Shown in pieces: positions 27,962 through 37,421 of a DNA stretch of 64,000 bases (position 1 is its first letter; each line of letters begins with the position of its first letter). This DNA comes from JAENWD01 sp963796915. GTDB lineage: Bacteria; Acidobacteriota; Vicinamibacteria; Vicinamibacterales; JAENWD01. A program made the translations under genes and the position numbers. A model generated the notes under the pieces. That model saw only the letters and a program-made list of their open reading frames with translations, was not told the origin of the DNA and did no database searches. The stretch is from positions 868,001 through 932,000 of the forward strand of contig CAWCNI010000002.1 in NCBI GenBank assembly GCA_963796915.1, written 5' to 3'.

Positions 27962-28786
27962 ATGACAGGAAATGCCCCTGGCACAGACATCGACACGCTC
28001 AAGGCCCGTCTCAAGGCGACGTGGATGGACGGCAACTACGACTACTTTTCGCGCTTCATGGAGTCGAGCGCCGTCGAGTTCCTCGATCGATTGAACGTCG
28101 CCCCCGGCGCTTCGCTCCTCGACGTCGCCTGCGGCTCGGGTCAGCTGGCCCTGATCGCCGCGCGTCGCGGCGCCAGGGTGACCGGCGTCGACATCGCGAC
28201 CAACGCCATCCTGGCCGCGCGCGGCCGCGCCGCCTCCGAGGGCCTCGACGTCCAGTTCGACGAAGGCGACGCCGAAGCATTACCCTACGCGGCGGCCACC
28301 TTCGACGTGATCGCCAGCATCTACGGCGCGATGTTCGCCCCACGCCCCGAGCGGGTCGCGGCCGAGCTGACGCGCGTGTGCCGGCCCGGCGGGACCATTG
28401 CCATGGCCAACTGGACGAAGGAAGGATTCATCGGCAAGATGTTCTCGACATTCGCGCGGTTCATCGCGCCGTCCGGCATGCCGGCGCCGGTGCTCTGGGG
28501 AGACCCGGACATCGTCCGCGATCGATTTGGCGCCGGCGTCTCCAGCCTGCGCACCACCCGTGTGAGCTATCGATTCGACTATCCGTTCGCGCCGGTCAAT
28601 GTGGTGGAGTTCTTCCGCGAGCACTACGGCCCGACAACGCGCGCCTTCGCGGCCCTGGGCGAAACGGAGCGAGCGTCCCTCCGGAAGGACCTCACGGATC
28701 TGTGGGCGTCCCACAACCAGTCGGGGGAGACCGACCGCACGATCGTCGACGCGGAGTACCTGGAGGTCGTCGCCATCCGGGCGTGA
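27962..28786 (+). CDS. Class I SAM-dependent methyltransferase
   Basis: 274 residues, ATG preceded by AAGGAGA. Motif I is L-L-D-V-A-C-G-S-G-Q-L-A, the acidic ribose contact is in G-V-D-I-A, and the UbiE/COQ5-like post-motif R-V-C-R-P-G-G-T-I-A-M-A-N-W is clear, which places it with methyltransferase domain 11 enzymes. The substrate is not predictable. Fifteen bases separate it from the PIG-L deacetylase gene, suggesting an operon. Confidence 0.85.
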   Translation: MTGNAPGTDIDTLKARLKATWMDGNYDYFSRFMESSAVEFLDRLNVAPGASLLDVACGSGQLALIAARRGARVTGVDIATNAILAARGRAASEGLDVQFDEGDAEALPYAAATFDVIASIYGAMFAPRPERVAAELTRVCRPGGTIAMANWTKEGFIGKMFSTFARFIAPSGMPAPVLWGDPDIVRDRFGAGVSSLRTTRVSYRFDYPFAPVNVVEFFREHYGPTTRAFAALGETERASLRKDLTDLWASHNQSGETDRTIVDAEYLEVVAIRA

Positions 28787-28801
28787 GCCCCTGCGGACAC
28801 C

Positions 28802-29629
28802 ATGCGCACACTGAAACTGATGGCCGTGCTCGCCCACCCCGACGACGAATCGCTGGGGGTAGGGGGCACGCTGGCGAAATACGCGGCCGAAGGCGTTGAC
28901 GTGTCGCTGGTCACCGCCACCCGCGGTCAGGCGGGGCGATATCGCGGGCATCGCGCCGACGAGCCTGAGCACCCCGGCGCTGTCGCGTTGGCGGGCATCC
29001 GCGCAGGCGAACTGCGCGCCGCCGCGTCGGCCCTGGGTGTGCGCGACGTGACACTGCTCGACTACGACGATCAGCACCTCGATCGCGCCTCTCCTCACGA
29101 AGCCATCGCCCTGATCGTCGCTCAGCTGCGCCGCCTGCGGCCTGACGTCGTCGTGACGTTCGGCCCGGACGGCGCGTACGGGCACCCCGACCACATCGCC
29201 ATTTCACAACTCGCCACGGCGGCGATCGTCGCCGCCGCGGATCCGGCGTTTGATGGCGGCCGTGGCGACACCGCACCGGCCCATGCTGTCGCCAAGCTCT
29301 ATTACATCGCGTGGCCTCGAGCGGCATTCGAGGCCTACGAACATGCGTTCCGGAAGCTGGGCTCGACGGTGGACGGGGTGGAGCGGCAGGCGACGCCCTG
29401 GCCGGACTGGGCGGTCACGACGACAGTCGATGCGCGGGCGGTCTGGCAGACAGTCTGGCGCGCAGTCTGCTGCCACGAATCACAGACGGCGGCCTACGAG
29501 CGTTTGCAGTCCCTGTCGCCCGACGGGCACGAAGCGCTGTGGGGCTGGCAGTCGTTCTACCGGGTGTTCAGCACCGTCAACGGCGGGCGCGCGCGGGAGA
29601 CCGATCTGTTCGAGGGGCTCCGCCACTGA
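28802..29629 (+). CDS. PIG-L family deacetylase
   Basis: 275 residues. The zinc-site signature A-H-P-D-D-E begins at residue 11 and the second, G-H-P-D-H, near residue 128. Enzymes of this LmbE-like fold remove acetyl groups from N-acetylglucosamine moieties, for example in bacillithiol or mycothiol synthesis or antibiotic pathways; no other thiol-synthesis gene is nearby. Probably co-transcribed with the preceding methyltransferase gene. Confidence 0.88.
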   Translation: MRTLKLMAVLAHPDDESLGVGGTLAKYAAEGVDVSLVTATRGQAGRYRGHRADEPEHPGAVALAGIRAGELRAAASALGVRDVTLLDYDDQHLDRASPHEAIALIVAQLRRLRPDVVVTFGPDGAYGHPDHIAISQLATAAIVAAADPAFDGGRGDTAPAHAVAKLYYIAWPRAAFEAYEHAFRKLGSTVDGVERQATPWPDWAVTTTVDARAVWQTVWRAVCCHESQTAAYERLQSLSPDGHEALWGWQSFYRVFSTVNGGRARETDLFEGLRH

Positions 29630-29711
29630 CCCCTCGCCCTGCGTCGGCAGGGTCTCACTGATAGAATCGAGCGCTGGCCCAGGCCGTTTCCGTCCAGGTT
29701 CCAGCGTTTCC

Positions 29712-30925
29712 ATGACCCAGTTGCGCCCTCACGCCCTGAATCACGCCAGTATCGCGCTGCTTCTCATGCTGAGCCTGCTCGCGGGCAGCTGCAGCAGGCC
29801 CGGAGCCGCCGGCGCACAGGCTGGCAAGGGCACCGCGAAGACAGTCGCGACGGCGGTGGTCGCCAAGAACTCCATTCGGCGTTCGGTTGATGTCGTGGGG
29901 ACGCTGGCAGCGGTGGATCAGGTGACGATCTCCTCCGAGGCCGATGGCACGGTTCGCGCCGTCCTGGCCGATCTGGGCGATCGGGTGAAGGCCGGGCAGG
30001 TGCTCATTCAGATCGACCACGAGAAGCAGCAGTACACCTACGAGCAGCAGCAGGCGGCGCTGGCCGGACCCTGGCCCAGTACGGCGCGTCCGACCCCGGG
30101 CACCTGCCTCCGATCGAGCAGACGCCGGACGTCCAGAAGGCCAGGGCCGACCTGGATCAGGCCAACCAGTCGATGGCCCGCGCCGAGGAGCTGTTCTCAC
30201 GCACGCTCATCTCGCAGCAGACCCACGACGACGCCAAGACGGCGGTGCAGTCGAAGCAGGCCAGCTACGATTCCGCGCTGCAGAACGCCCGCAATCTGCG
30301 GGCGAGCATCCAGGCGTCCGAGGCGACGATGAAGCTGGCGGGCCGCCAGCTCCGCGACACCGACATCCGGGCGCCGTTCGATGGCTACGTGGAAAAGCGG
30401 CTGGTGAACCTGGGCGAGCTCGTCAAGGCGCAGATGCCGGTGATGGCGATCGTGCGGCTCGATCCGCTGAAGGTGACGGCGGAGCTTCCGGAACGGATGG
30501 CGCCGTGGATCAGCGACGGACGCCCGGTGCAGCTGCACGTCGATGCCTACCGCGACCGCACGTTCACAGGCACGGTGACTCGGATCAGCCCGGTCGTGAA
30601 CACCGCGACGCGCGCCTTTCCCTTCGAGGCCGTGGTGCCGAACGCCGATGCGGCGCTCAAGCCCGGGACGTTCGCCCGCGTGCATGTCGAGAGCGGCAAG
30701 GTGGACGACATCCTGACGCTCCCGTACGCCGCCCTCCAGTATCGTTACGGCGTCAACCGGGTGTTCGTCGTGCAGGGCGACCGGCTGGCGCTGCGTGAGC
30801 TGCAGGTCGGTGAGCGGCTCGGCGACCGCGTGGAGATCGCCAGCGGTGTCAAAGAGGGTGAACCGGTGGCGATCACCGACGTCGACACGCTTGCTGACGG
30901 CGCGCTCGTGGCCGTGAACAGGTAG
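29712..30925 (+). CDS. RND efflux periplasmic adaptor (membrane fusion protein), one frameshift
   Basis: About 404 residues after repair. ATG 29712 starts a lipoprotein signal (L-L-A-G-S-C). A biotinyl-lipoyl-like half motif (V-R-A-V-L-A-D-L-G-D-R-V-K-A-G-Q) leads to a coiled-coil hairpin, the return lipoyl half (I-R-A-P-F-D-G-Y-V), and beta-barrel and proximal domains (P-V-V-N-T-A-T-R-A-F). One base is missing at about 30066-30068, between A-A-L-A and T-L-A-Q-Y-G-A-S-D, in the hairpin. It links the inner-membrane pump encoded next to an outer-membrane channel; no tolC-like gene is in the window. Confidence 0.85.
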
Positions 30926-30935
30926 CGGAGGTCGC

Positions 30936-33900
30936 GTGCTTTCCGAATTCTGCGTCCGCCGGCCCGTCTCCGCGACGATGCTCGTGATGTCGCTGGTGGT
31001 GCTCGGCCTGTTCTCGTTCCGCGACCTCGGCGTCGATCTGTTCCCCAAAGCCGACCCGGCGACTGTGAGCGTGGAGCTGGCGCTGCCTGGTGCGAGCCCC
31101 GACGAGCTGTCAACGTCGGTCGTCGAGCCGATGGAGGAGGCGATCAGCGGCGTCTCAGGCATCGACGAGATTCAGGCGCGCATTTCCGAGGGCAAGGCGT
31201 TCATCACCGTGCGGTTCGTGCTCGAGCGCGACCTCAACGACGCCGCCAACGACGTGCGTGAGAAGGTGGCGGGGGCGATCCAGACCGCGCCGCCCCAGTT
31301 GCTGCCACCCGTCATCACCAAGATTGACCCGGACGCCGATCCGGTGATGTCGCTCATCGTGTCGTCGAACTCGATGAGTCTCCGGACGTTGACCGAACTG
31401 AGCGACAAGCAGATCAGCCGGGTCATCCAGACAGTGAACGGCGTCGGCGAGGTCAGCCTGGGCGGCGGCCGCGCCCGCGAAATCCACATCGTCGTCGATA
31501 TCGAGAAGCTCGGGTCCTACGGGCTGTCGATGACGCAGGTCCGCGACGCCGTCGTGGCGGAGAACGTCGAGATTCCCGGCGGCACCGTCGAGCAGGGCAA
31601 GGGGCAGTTGCTGCTGCGGACGCTTGGCCGGGTCGATGCGGCGCAGGACTTCAACGCGCTGGTGGTCGCGACCAGGGGCGGGACGCCCATCCGGATCGCG
31701 GATATCGGCTACGCCGAGGACAGCTCGGAGCGTCCCACCAGTGCCGTCTGGCTCGGCGATACGCCGGCGGTCATGCTCGACGTGCGCCGCGCGATGGGCG
31801 AGAACACCGTGGCGGTCATCGAGGGCGTCCGCACCAAGCTCGACGCCATCCGGCAGTCGCTGCCGTCGTCGGTGACGATCACCGTGATCCGCGACGACTC
31901 GCGGTTCATCTACGCCTCTATCGCGTCGCTCGAAGAGCACCTGCTCTACGGGTCGCTGTTTGCGACGATCGTCGTCATGCTCTTCATCCGCAATCTCCGC
32001 GCGGTGATCATCTCGTCGCTGGCCATCCCGGCATCCATCATCTCGTCGTTCACGCTGATGCGCATCATGGGGTTCACCTTGAACAACATGACCCTGCTCG
32101 CCATCACCCTCTCGGTCGGCATCGTCATCGACGACGCGATTGTGGTGCTCGAGAACATCTTCCGCTACATGGAGGAGAAGAACTGCTCCCCGTACGACGC
32201 GGCAATCCAGGGCACGCGTGAAGTCGCGCTGGCCGTGATGGCCACGACGATCTCGCTGGTCGTGATCTTTCTGCCCATCGCGTTCATGAACGGATATGCC
32301 AAGCGCTACATCAACCCGTTCGGCTGGACGATGGCCTTTGCCATTCTCGTGTCGATGCTGGTCAGCTTCACGCTGACGCCGATGCTCAGCTCGCGGTTCC
32401 TGAAGCTGGCCGACGGCACTGCCGATCAGAAGACGAAGGAGCACGGGTTCTTCCACTGGCTCGACGAGTGGTACACGCGACAGGTGAACTGGGCGCTGGA
32501 CCATGCCAGCGTCATCATCGGCATCTCCGTCGTCGCGGCCCTGTCGATGGTCCCGCTGAACTACATGGTCGGACGCGAGTTCGTGCCGAACGAGGACATG
32601 GGCGAGTGGACGATCCACCTCGACGCGCCGGAAGGCACGTCGCTGGCCGGCACGACGGAAATCGCATTCAAACTGCTGAAAGAGCTGAACGGCATCGAGG
32701 GCATGGCGCAGATCGAGCCGTCGATTGGCGTCTCGGGGCCCGGCTCGCAGTCGCACATCCACTTCCTGTGTCAGGCCCTGCCGCTCGGCGAACGCCGGAC
32801 GACGCAGGCGGCGATGATCGCCGAGATGCGGCGCCGGCTCTCGCCGTATCCAAGCTATCGGCCCTCGATCTCTGCCCGAAGTGCGCTCGGCAGTGGAGAA
32901 GGGACGGGTGGGTTCGCCATTGCCGCCAACGTTCTCGGGCCCGATCTCGGGCAGATCGCGGACTACTCGAAACGGGCGCTGCTCGCGGCGCAGAAGCTGC
33001 CGAGCCTGGCGGACGCCAAGATCACGTTGAACCTCGCGAACCCCGAGGTCCACGTCGCTGTCGACCGGAAACGCGCCGCCGATCTCGGCGTCCGGATGGC
33101 GACGATCGGCAACACGCTCCGTCTGGCTGTCGCTGGCGATGACGAGATCTCGTTCTTCAAGGAAGGGGCGGAGCAATATCCCGTCAAGATCCGCGTTCTC
33201 GAAGACCAGCGTCGCGACATCCAGGAGATCGGCCGCCTCACGGTGCCCTCGGCGACCGGGCAGGTGCGCATCGACAACATCGCCACCATCGAACGCGGCC
33301 TTGGACCGACGACGCTGCAGCGCTCGGACCGCCAGTTCGCTGTCAGCCTGATCGCCGACGTCGCGCCAGGTCACGCGCTCGACGAGGCCTCCAACGACGT
33401 CCGCGGCGTCCTCGCCGGCCTCAAGATGCCGCCGACGATGTCCTACAAGCTGCAGGGACAATCGAAAATCCTGGACGAGACGACGGCGAACCTGGTGATG
33501 GCCATCGGACTGGCGATGATCTTCGTCTACATGGTCCTCGCGTCGCAGTTCGAGAGCTTCCTGCAGCCCATCGTCATCATGCTGGTGATGCCGATTGCGG
33601 TGCCGTTCGCGCTGCTCACGCTCTGGGTCACCGGCCGCACGCTGAACCTGTGGAGCGCGCTCGGCATGCTGCTGCTGCTCGGGATCGTCAAGAAGAACTC
33701 CATCCTGCAGGTGGACTACGCCAACGTGCTGCGATCGCGGGGCCTGTCGCTCCGCGACGCGATTGTCGAGTCGTGCCGTACGCGGCTGCGGCCGATTCTG
33801 ATGACGACGACGGCGATCGTGGCCGGCCTGATCCCGACCTCGCTCGGCCTTGGCATCGGCGGCACCGGCCGCGCGGCGATTGCGATCACCATCATCGGCG

Positions 33901-34064
33901 GACAGTCGCTGTGCCTGTTCCTCACCCTCGTGCTCGTGCCGGTGGCCTACGTGAAGTTCGACGCGCTCGAACGAGCCCTGGTGAGCGACGCGGCCAGGGC
34001 GTGGCTTGGCCGGCTGTCCGCCGCCACGGTCGGCCGCTTCCGTCCGGCGTCCGACAAGGCCTGA
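30936..34064 (+). CDS. RND-family efflux pump inner-membrane permease
   Basis: 1042 residues, the usual AcrB/MdtB size, with twelve helices in two repeats and large periplasmic loops. GTG start after GCGGAGGTCGC. The proton-relay Asp pair is D399-D400 in V-I-D-D-A-I-V-V-L-E-N, and the C-terminal repeat has G-I-V-K-K-N-S-I-L-Q-V-D-Y. Such pumps export drugs, detergents or cell-envelope compounds by proton antiport as trimers. It begins 10 bases after the adaptor gene and is followed by a sensor kinase gene after 9 bases, so all three are one transcript. Confidence 0.92.
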   Translation: MLSEFCVRRPVSATMLVMSLVVLGLFSFRDLGVDLFPKADPATVSVELALPGASPDELSTSVVEPMEEAISGVSGIDEIQARISEGKAFITVRFVLERDLNDAANDVREKVAGAIQTAPPQLLPPVITKIDPDADPVMSLIVSSNSMSLRTLTELSDKQISRVIQTVNGVGEVSLGGGRAREIHIVVDIEKLGSYGLSMTQVRDAVVAENVEIPGGTVEQGKGQLLLRTLGRVDAAQDFNALVVATRGGTPIRIADIGYAEDSSERPTSAVWLGDTPAVMLDVRRAMGENTVAVIEGVRTKLDAIRQSLPSSVTITVIRDDSRFIYASIASLEEHLLYGSLFATIVVMLFIRNLRAVIISSLAIPASIISSFTLMRIMGFTLNNMTLLAITLSVGIVIDDAIVVLENIFRYMEEKNCSPYDAAIQGTREVALAVMATTISLVVIFLPIAFMNGYAKRYINPFGWTMAFAILVSMLVSFTLTPMLSSRFLKLADGTADQKTKEHGFFHWLDEWYTRQVNWALDHASVIIGISVVAALSMVPLNYMVGREFVPNEDMGEWTIHLDAPEGTSLAGTTEIAFKLLKELNGIEGMAQIEPSIGVSGPGSQSHIHFLCQALPLGERRTTQAAMIAEMRRRLSPYPSYRPSISARSALGSGEGTGGFAIAANVLGPDLGQIADYSKRALLAAQKLPSLADAKITLNLANPEVHVAVDRKRAADLGVRMATIGNTLRLAVAGDDEISFFKEGAEQYPVKIRVLEDQRRDIQEIGRLTVPSATGQVRIDNIATIERGLGPTTLQRSDRQFAVSLIADVAPGHALDEASNDVRGVLAGLKMPPTMSYKLQGQSKILDETTANLVMAIGLAMIFVYMVLASQFESFLQPIVIMLVMPIAVPFALLTLWVTGRTLNLWSALGMLLLLGIVKKNSILQVDYANVLRSRGLSLRDAIVESCRTRLRPILMTTTAIVAGLIPTSLGLGIGGTGRAAIAITIIGGQSLCLFLTLVLVPVAYVKFDALERALVSDAARAWLGRLSAATVGRFRPASDKA

Positions 34065-34073
34065 CGGTACCGA

Positions 34074-36797
34074 GTGACTCCGAGCATCCTCGACGAACGG
34101 CCGTCAGGCGTCCGAAGCCCGCTGTGGCGCTACCCGTTCGCGTTGGCCGCCCTGGCCGCCGCCGTCCTCCTGCGGCTCTGGCTCGATCCGGTGATCGGCG
34201 ACGCGCTGCCATTCGTCACGCTGTTTGGCGCCGTGGCGGCTGCGGTGTGGGTCGGCGGCTATCGCCCGGCCATCATGGTCAGCGTGCTCGGCTACGTCGC
34301 CGTCGCGTACCTGTTCATCCCGCCGCGCGGTTCCCTTGGCCTTGACACCAATCATCCCGCCGACGTCGTCGGGCTCCTGGCCTACCTGTCCACGTGCGCC
34401 GTCATCATCGCCTTCGGCGAAGGCCTGCGGATGGCGCAGCAGCGGTCGAGCGAGCGCCGCGAGCTGCTGCGGATCACCCTGGGCAGCATCGGCGACGCCG
34501 TCATCACCACCGACACCGACGGGCACATCACGTATCTGAATGCCGTCGCTGAGACCCTGACAGGCTGGACGCGTGCCGATGCGACCGGGCGGCCGCTCGA
34601 CCTTGTGTTCCGCGTCATCAACGAGCACACCCGCCGCCCGATCGAAAGCCCGGCGATGCGGGCGCTTCACGAAGGCGTCGTCGTGGGCCTCGCCAACGAC
34701 ACCGTGCTGCTCCAGAAAGACGGCGGCGAGCGCCCAATCGACGACAGCGCCGCGCCCATCCGCGACGAGCACGGCCAGGTGTCCGGCTGCGTGCTGATCT
34801 TCCGCGACGTCACGTCGCATCGGCGGGCGGAGCGTGACAAGGCGGCGCAACTCCTGATCGCCCGCCGTCTCGCCTCGATCATCGAGTCGTCAGACGACGC
34901 GATTATCGGCAAGTCGCTCGACGGGATTATCCAGAACTGGAACGCGGCGGCGGAACGCCTGTTCGGCTACTCGTCGCAGCAGGCGGTCGGGCGCCACATT
35001 TCCCTGATCATTCCCCCGGAGCGTATCGCGGAAGAGGATCTGATCATCAGCAGGCTGAAGGCGGGAGAGCGAATCGATCACTTCGAAACCGAGCGCCGGC
35101 GTGCCGACGGCACACTCCTGCTGGTGTCGCTCACCATCTCGCCGGTCAGGGACGACACCGGCACTGTCGTCGGGGCCTCGAAAATCGTCCGCGACGTGAC
35201 GCGCCAGCGGCAGGCCGAGCTGCGCGAACGGCAGCTGCTCGCCGAGGCGGCGGCCGCGAACGCCAAGTTCGAGGCGTTTTTCGAACAGGGCGCGGTCTTC
35301 GCCGGAATCATCCAGGTCGACGGCATCATCCTCGAGGTGAACCGCCTGTCGTGGGAAGGCTGCGGCTACGCGCGCGAGCAGGTCGTCGGGATGCCGTTCT
35401 GGGACGGGCCATGGTGGGCGCCATCTCCGGCGTCGGTGGCCCAGATCAAGGCGGGGTCGGCGCAGGCGGCGGCGGGCCAGACATTCCGCGCGGAATTGGC
35501 GTACTTCGTTGCGGACGGCGGCGAACGGGTGGCCGACGTCATCATCCAGCCCATTCTGGACGAGAACCGCCGTGTGCTGTTCCTGGCGCCCACGTGGACC
35601 AACATCACCGATCGCAAGCGGCTGGAGGACAACCTTCGGGCGCTGGCGTCTGACTTGTCAGAGGCCGATCGCCGCAAGAACGAATTCCTGGCGATGCTCG
35701 CGCACGAGCTGCGCAACCCGCTGGCGCCGATCAGCAACGCCGTGCACGCGCTGCGGCTTGGCGCCACCAGCGCAGCAGCGGTGCAGTCGGCTTCCGACAT
35801 GCTGGAGCGTCAGGTCGGTCAAATGGCGCGGCTCGTGGACGACCTCCTCGACGTGAGCCGCATCACCAGAGGCACGATTGAACTGCGCCCTGAGCGCGTG
35901 GAGCTTTCTCCTGTCGTCACGCAGGCGGTGGACGCCGCGCGCCCCGCGTTCCGGAGCCTGAACCACGAGTTGACAGTGGCGTTGCCGGAGCAGCCGATCT
36001 ACCTGATGGTCGACCCCGCGAGGCTCGCGCAAGTCGTGGGCAACCTCTTGAACAACGCGAACAAGTTCACGGATCGCGATGGCCGCGTGTGGCTGACGGT
36101 GGAGCGCGCCGGATCGCAGGCCGTTGTGCGGGTGCGCGACAACGGCATCGGCATCGCCCCCGACCAGCTGCCGCGCCTGTTTGACATCTTTACCCAGGTG
36201 GACACCTCGCTGGAGCGTTCGCGCGACGGGCTGGGCATCGGCCTGACACTGGTCAAGACGCTGGTCGAGGCGCAGGGGGGCAGTGTCGAGGCTCACAGTG
36301 AGGGCCTCGGCCGCGGCAGTGAGTTCGTGGTACGAATGCCGATTGCGCCGGAGACGCCGATGAAGCCGGTGTCTGCCACCGCCACGGCACCGGCACCAGC
36401 AGCGCGACGCCGCATCCTGATCGTGGACGACAACAGGGACGGGGCGGAATCCCTGGCCATGCTGTTGAGCATCGCTGGCCACGAGCCGCACGTCGCATTC
36501 GACGGCCAGGCGGGCATCGACGCCGCCGAGCGGTTACTGCCCGACGCGGTGTTGCTCGATATCGGCCTGCCGGGACTGAACGGGTACGAGGTGTGCCGGC
36601 GCATTCGTCAGGAGCCGTGGGGCAGGGAGCTGATGCTCATCGCGCTGACCGGCTGGGGCCAGGACGAAGACCGCGCGCGATCGAAGGAGGCGGGCTTCGA
36701 CCGGCACCTCGTCAAGCCGGTGGATCCCGCCGGGCTGATGACGCTGCTGGCGTCGATTCCGTCCCGCGGCGATCGCGACGTCACGCCATCGTCGTAA
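34074..36797 (+). CDS. Membrane hybrid sensor histidine kinase (DUF4118-PAS-PAS-PAS-HisKA-HATPase-REC)
   Basis: 907 residues. Four N-terminal helices (residues about 20-115) with I-P-P-R-G-S match the KdpD-type DUF4118 module. PAS domains follow at about 130-250, 265-390 and 395-520. The phosphorylated His is H544 in A-H-E-L-R-N-P-L-A, the ATPase has N-N-A-N-K-F-T and G-L-G-I-G-L-T-L-V, and a C-terminal receiver has D829. Being in the same operon as an RND pump, it may monitor envelope stress or a pump substrate. No cognate DNA-binding regulator is adjacent. Confidence 0.88.
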   Translation: MTPSILDERPSGVRSPLWRYPFALAALAAAVLLRLWLDPVIGDALPFVTLFGAVAAAVWVGGYRPAIMVSVLGYVAVAYLFIPPRGSLGLDTNHPADVVGLLAYLSTCAVIIAFGEGLRMAQQRSSERRELLRITLGSIGDAVITTDTDGHITYLNAVAETLTGWTRADATGRPLDLVFRVINEHTRRPIESPAMRALHEGVVVGLANDTVLLQKDGGERPIDDSAAPIRDEHGQVSGCVLIFRDVTSHRRAERDKAAQLLIARRLASIIESSDDAIIGKSLDGIIQNWNAAAERLFGYSSQQAVGRHISLIIPPERIAEEDLIISRLKAGERIDHFETERRRADGTLLLVSLTISPVRDDTGTVVGASKIVRDVTRQRQAELRERQLLAEAAAANAKFEAFFEQGAVFAGIIQVDGIILEVNRLSWEGCGYAREQVVGMPFWDGPWWAPSPASVAQIKAGSAQAAAGQTFRAELAYFVADGGERVADVIIQPILDENRRVLFLAPTWTNITDRKRLEDNLRALASDLSEADRRKNEFLAMLAHELRNPLAPISNAVHALRLGATSAAAVQSASDMLERQVGQMARLVDDLLDVSRITRGTIELRPERVELSPVVTQAVDAARPAFRSLNHELTVALPEQPIYLMVDPARLAQVVGNLLNNANKFTDRDGRVWLTVERAGSQAVVRVRDNGIGIAPDQLPRLFDIFTQVDTSLERSRDGLGIGLTLVKTLVEAQGGSVEAHSEGLGRGSEFVVRMPIAPETPMKPVSATATAPAPAARRRILIVDDNRDGAESLAMLLSIAGHEPHVAFDGQAGIDAAERLLPDAVLLDIGLPGLNGYEVCRRIRQEPWGRELMLIALTGWGQDEDRARSKEAGFDRHLVKPVDPAGLMTLLASIPSRGDRDVTPSS

Positions 36798-36826
36798 CCT
36801 TCGAGTGGGTCCGAGACGCGGCGCCG

Positions 36827-37273
36827 TCAGCCGTGCTGTGCGGCCACGCGCTGCAGGTTCTTCAACTCCTCCCGGTACAGCGGCTCGACAAGTCGGCGCG
36901 CGAGCGGGCGTTCGATCACCGCCTTGAGCCGGCCAACGGTCCACTCGGTGTTGATGAGTACCTGGCACGAACGGCTGTCAATCGGCGTGACGGTGAAGGT
37001 CGTGACGGCGCCGCTGTCCAGGTCGGTTTCGACCAGGACACGGCCCGGATCCGGCTCGGCGATCACCGCGCGCAGCTTCCGCGTCTTCCAGGCCATCTTC
37101 ATCTCGAAGCGGATGCGCGTGCCCGCGCCGACGCCGCCAGACTCGACGACCAGATTCCGGAACGTCGGCGGCAGGATGCTCGGATGCCCGACGCGATAGT
37201 CCGCAAGGACGCCGTAAGTCGTCGCGGCCGGCGCGTCGATCCGTGATGTCGCGGTGACGCGGATGATCGGCAT
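36827..37273 (-). CDS. SRPBCC (START/polyketide cyclase-like) protein
   Basis: 148 residues with the helix-grip pattern: I-R-V-T-A-T-S-R-I-D-A-P-A-A-T-T-Y opening strand, central strands R-I-R-F-E-M-K-M and T-T-F-T-V-T, and a long C-terminal helix. These proteins bind hydrophobic ligands in a cavity. ATG 37273 has no strong ribosome site. Convergent with the preceding kinase gene; function unknown. Confidence 0.75.
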   Translation of the reverse strand: MPIIRVTATSRIDAPAATTYGVLADYRVGHPSILPPTFRNLVVESGGVGAGTRIRFEMKMAWKTRKLRAVIAEPDPGRVLVETDLDSGAVTTFTVTPIDSRSCQVLINTEWTVGRLKAVIERPLARRLVEPLYREELKNLQRVAAQHG

Positions 37274-37421
37274 GCCGTGAGTGTAGCAATCCCCCGGGAC
37301 GGCGGCGTTGCCTGCCGGTTCGCGACGGTGATACCGTCGTCGCGCTCGGCCGCATGTCGTGGTCCGATGCAGCGCGAGCGCCGTCACTCGTATCTCGACG
37401 TGTAATCTGGAGGTTCGATTC

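Noticed and set aside
29638..29653. Terminator after the PIG-L gene
   Set aside because: CCCTGC/GCAGGG stem of only six pairs and no T-run; too weak to list.
31155..33461. 768-codon open frame on the - strand
   Set aside because: Antisense to the RND permease gene; no recognisable motif.
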